Positions 4,253 through 5,420 of a stretch of DNA of 5,420 bases are shown piece by piece. The DNA comes from Robiginitomaculum sp. (GTDB lineage: Bacteria; Pseudomonadota; Alphaproteobacteria; Caulobacterales; Maricaulaceae), in contig NVVO01000018.1 in the NCBI GenBank assembly GCA_002733385.1, positions 42,610 through 48,029 of the forward strand. The letters run 5' to 3'. Position 1 is the first letter of the stretch; each line of letters begins with the position of its first letter. Below the pieces are notes generated by a model, which saw nothing but the letters and a program-made list of their open reading frames with translations, was not told where the DNA came from and did no database searches. The position numbers were made by a program, and so were the translations under genes.

Positions 4253-5089
4253 TTAAATTTCCCTTGAACTGTCGGCAACATATGTGCCGAGCATATAGAC
4301 ATAATCCGTGAAAAACGTCAGTTCTTCTAGGGCGTGTATCATGCCGGGGTCGTCCGGATGACCTTCGACGTCGGCGTAAAATTGCGTGGCTGTGAACGAG
4401 CCATCGACCATATAGCTTTCCAGTTTGGTCATATTGATGCCGTTGGTGGCAAACCCGCCCATGGCTTTATACAGGGCCGCCGGAATATTACGCACTTTAA
4501 AGACAAAACTGGTCACGACTTTTTCGCCGTTTCGCGGCGGGATTTGTGCAGATTTGGCCAGTGTCAAAAACCTGGTGGTGTTATGGCTGGCGTCCTCAAT
4601 ATTGGCCTCCAATACTTCCAGCCCGTAAATTTCCGCCGCCAAACTGGACGCAATCGCGGCGATAGATGGATCGGCGCTTTCGGACACGCGTTTGGCCGCC
4701 CCGGCCGTATCCAGATCACTGCGAGGCGTAATACCCCAATTTTTCAGACGTTCGCGCACTTGCGATAAGGCCATGGGGTGGGAGTAAGCGGTGGTGATTT
4801 GGCTGCGTTTTGCGCCGGGCAATGCCAGTAAATTATGATGTACGGGCAGATAATGCTCGGCCACAATAGATAGCCCGCCCTCGGGCAGTAAATGATAAAT
4901 ATCTGAAACCCGACCAGCCAGAGAATTTTCCACCGGGATCATGGCAAAGTCGGCATTGCCGCCGCGCACCACCTCAAAGGCATGGGCGAAACTGCGGCAG
5001 GGTTGCGCTTCATGGTTCGGGTAATAGGCCCGGCATGCCAGATGGGAAAACGCCCCTTCTTCGCCTTGATAGACTATGATGTTGTTCAT
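4253..5089 (-). CDS. pheA: Prephenate dehydratase with C-terminal ACT domain
   Basis: Converts prephenate to phenylpyruvate, the committed step of phenylalanine synthesis, in the cytoplasm. The 278-residue product is a monofunctional enzyme with no chorismate mutase domain. The catalytic part (about 1-180) shows YQGEEGAFS (7-15), ADFAMIPVENSLAGRVSDIY (46-65), LPVHHNLLALPG (81-92), AYSHPMALSQ (101-110), DTAGAAKRV (127-135), AAIASSLAAEIYGLEVL (144-160) and the catalytic TRF motif (172-174). An ACT domain follows from about 192 (TSFVFKVRNIPAALYKAMGG, then GINMTKLESY). The phenylalanine-binding ESRP of many PheA proteins is ESYM (224-227) here, in line with the alphaproteobacterial form I recall. 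The ATG overlaps the kdsB stop (ATGA, 5089-5086), and AGGAA lies 7 bases upstream inside kdsB, so translation is probably coupled. Confidence 0.95.
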   Translation of the reverse strand: MNNIIVYQGEEGAFSHLACRAYYPNHEAQPCRSFAHAFEVVRGGNADFAMIPVENSLAGRVSDIYHLLPEGGLSIVAEHYLPVHHNLLALPGAKRSQITTAYSHPMALSQVRERLKNWGITPRSDLDTAGAAKRVSESADPSIAAIASSLAAEIYGLEVLEANIEDASHNTTRFLTLAKSAQIPPRNGEKVVTSFVFKVRNIPAALYKAMGGFATNGINMTKLESYMVDGSFTATQFYADVEGHPDDPGMIHALEELTFFTDYVYMLGTYVADSSREI

Positions 5090-5420
5090 GTATGTGTTCC
5101 TAAAATTTCAGCCCGAACCCGCGCCAAATCTTCGGGTGTGTCGACCCCGTGGGGTACGGTGTCAATGACAGCCGCATCAATGCGCATCCCGGCTTCAAGG
5201 GCGCGTAATTGTTCCAGCCGTTCGCGGTTTTCTAATGGTGAAACTGGTAGATGGCAAAATCTGTCCAGCGCGTCCCGGCGGTAAGCATAAAGGCCAATAT
5301 GGTGCCAGAGAGCGCCCGGGCCCGACGGCGCGGCGGTGCGGGTGAAATACAAGGCCCGACCTCTATCTTTCGTCTCCATGCTCAAAACCGCTTTGACCAC
5401 ATTTGGGTCGTTGATTTCGC
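5086..5420 (-). CDS. kdsB: 3-deoxy-manno-octulosonate cytidylyltransferase (CMP-KDO synthetase), C-terminal part
   Basis: Activates KDO as CMP-KDO for lipopolysaccharide inner-core assembly. Only about the last 110 residues lie in the window; the frame runs open through the right edge, so the N-terminus with the nucleotide-binding motif is missing. What is visible matches KdsB: EINDPNVVKAVLS (family DPNxVKVV), ALYFTRTAAP (family ALYFSR-IP), HIGLYAYRRDAL, SPLENRERLEQLRALEAGM and HGVDTPEDLARVRAEI. The last segment is the well-known VDTPEDL signature near the C-terminus. A GTG at 5400 codes an internal valine and is not the start. The stop overlaps the pheA start, and the kdsB-pheA order is common in Alphaproteobacteria. 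Confidence 0.93.
   Translation of the reverse strand, partial: EINDPNVVKAVLSMETKDRGRALYFTRTAAPSGPGALWHHIGLYAYRRDALDRFCHLPVSPLENRERLEQLRALEAGMRIDAAVIDTVPHGVDTPEDLARVRAEILGTHT

Noticed and set aside
4334..4768. Plus-strand open frame of 144 codons
   Set aside because: It is antisense to pheA, which is a clear conserved gene; no ribosome binding site or family features.

Overview
The window looks like part of the chromosome of an alphaproteobacterium of medium GC content, possibly a marine member of the Hyphomonadaceae/Maricaulales or a neighbouring order. This rests on the kdsB-pheA gene pair, the alphaproteobacterial form of PheA, the form of the SRP RNA, the HigBA pair, and a DUF6090-like protein. 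It is inferred from gene content and recalled family patterns, not from a search.

Left end (1-1104): the 4.5S/SRP RNA gene ffs lies on the minus strand and fills the first ~95 bases. A short intergenic stretch holds its promoter and a divergent promoter for nudC. nudC (plus strand, start at 196) encodes NADH pyrophosphatase / NAD-RNA decapping hydrolase.

Middle (1105-3700): this is an accessory island. It holds (i) a complete higB-higA type II toxin-antitoxin operon whose promoter and palindromic operator overlap the toxin start codon; (ii) a DUF6090-like single-pass membrane protein gene followed at once by a 22-codon remnant of a second copy, both enclosed by a 28-bp imperfect inverted repeat pointing outward (1938-1965 and 2957-2984), like a small mobile cassette; (iii) on the minus strand, a parD antitoxin gene overlapping a parE toxin gene that is broken by a one-base frameshift; (iv) a 14-bp perfect palindrome upstream of parD.

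Right end (3704-5420, all minus strand): kdsB (CMP-KDO synthetase, 5' part outside the window) overlaps pheA (prephenate dehydratase) by ATGA. A secreted YHS-domain protein gene follows after a 90-base gap. These are housekeeping functions: LPS precursor activation and phenylalanine synthesis.

Overall, housekeeping genes on both sides (ffs/nudC and kdsB/pheA/YHS) face an interval that has collected stability modules and a possible cassette. I see no tRNA, CRISPR array, transposase or integrase in the window. No new system is proven. The best candidates for a second look are the inverted-repeat-bounded DUF6090 cassette, the promoter layout of higBA, and the unusual base in the conserved SRP RNA core.
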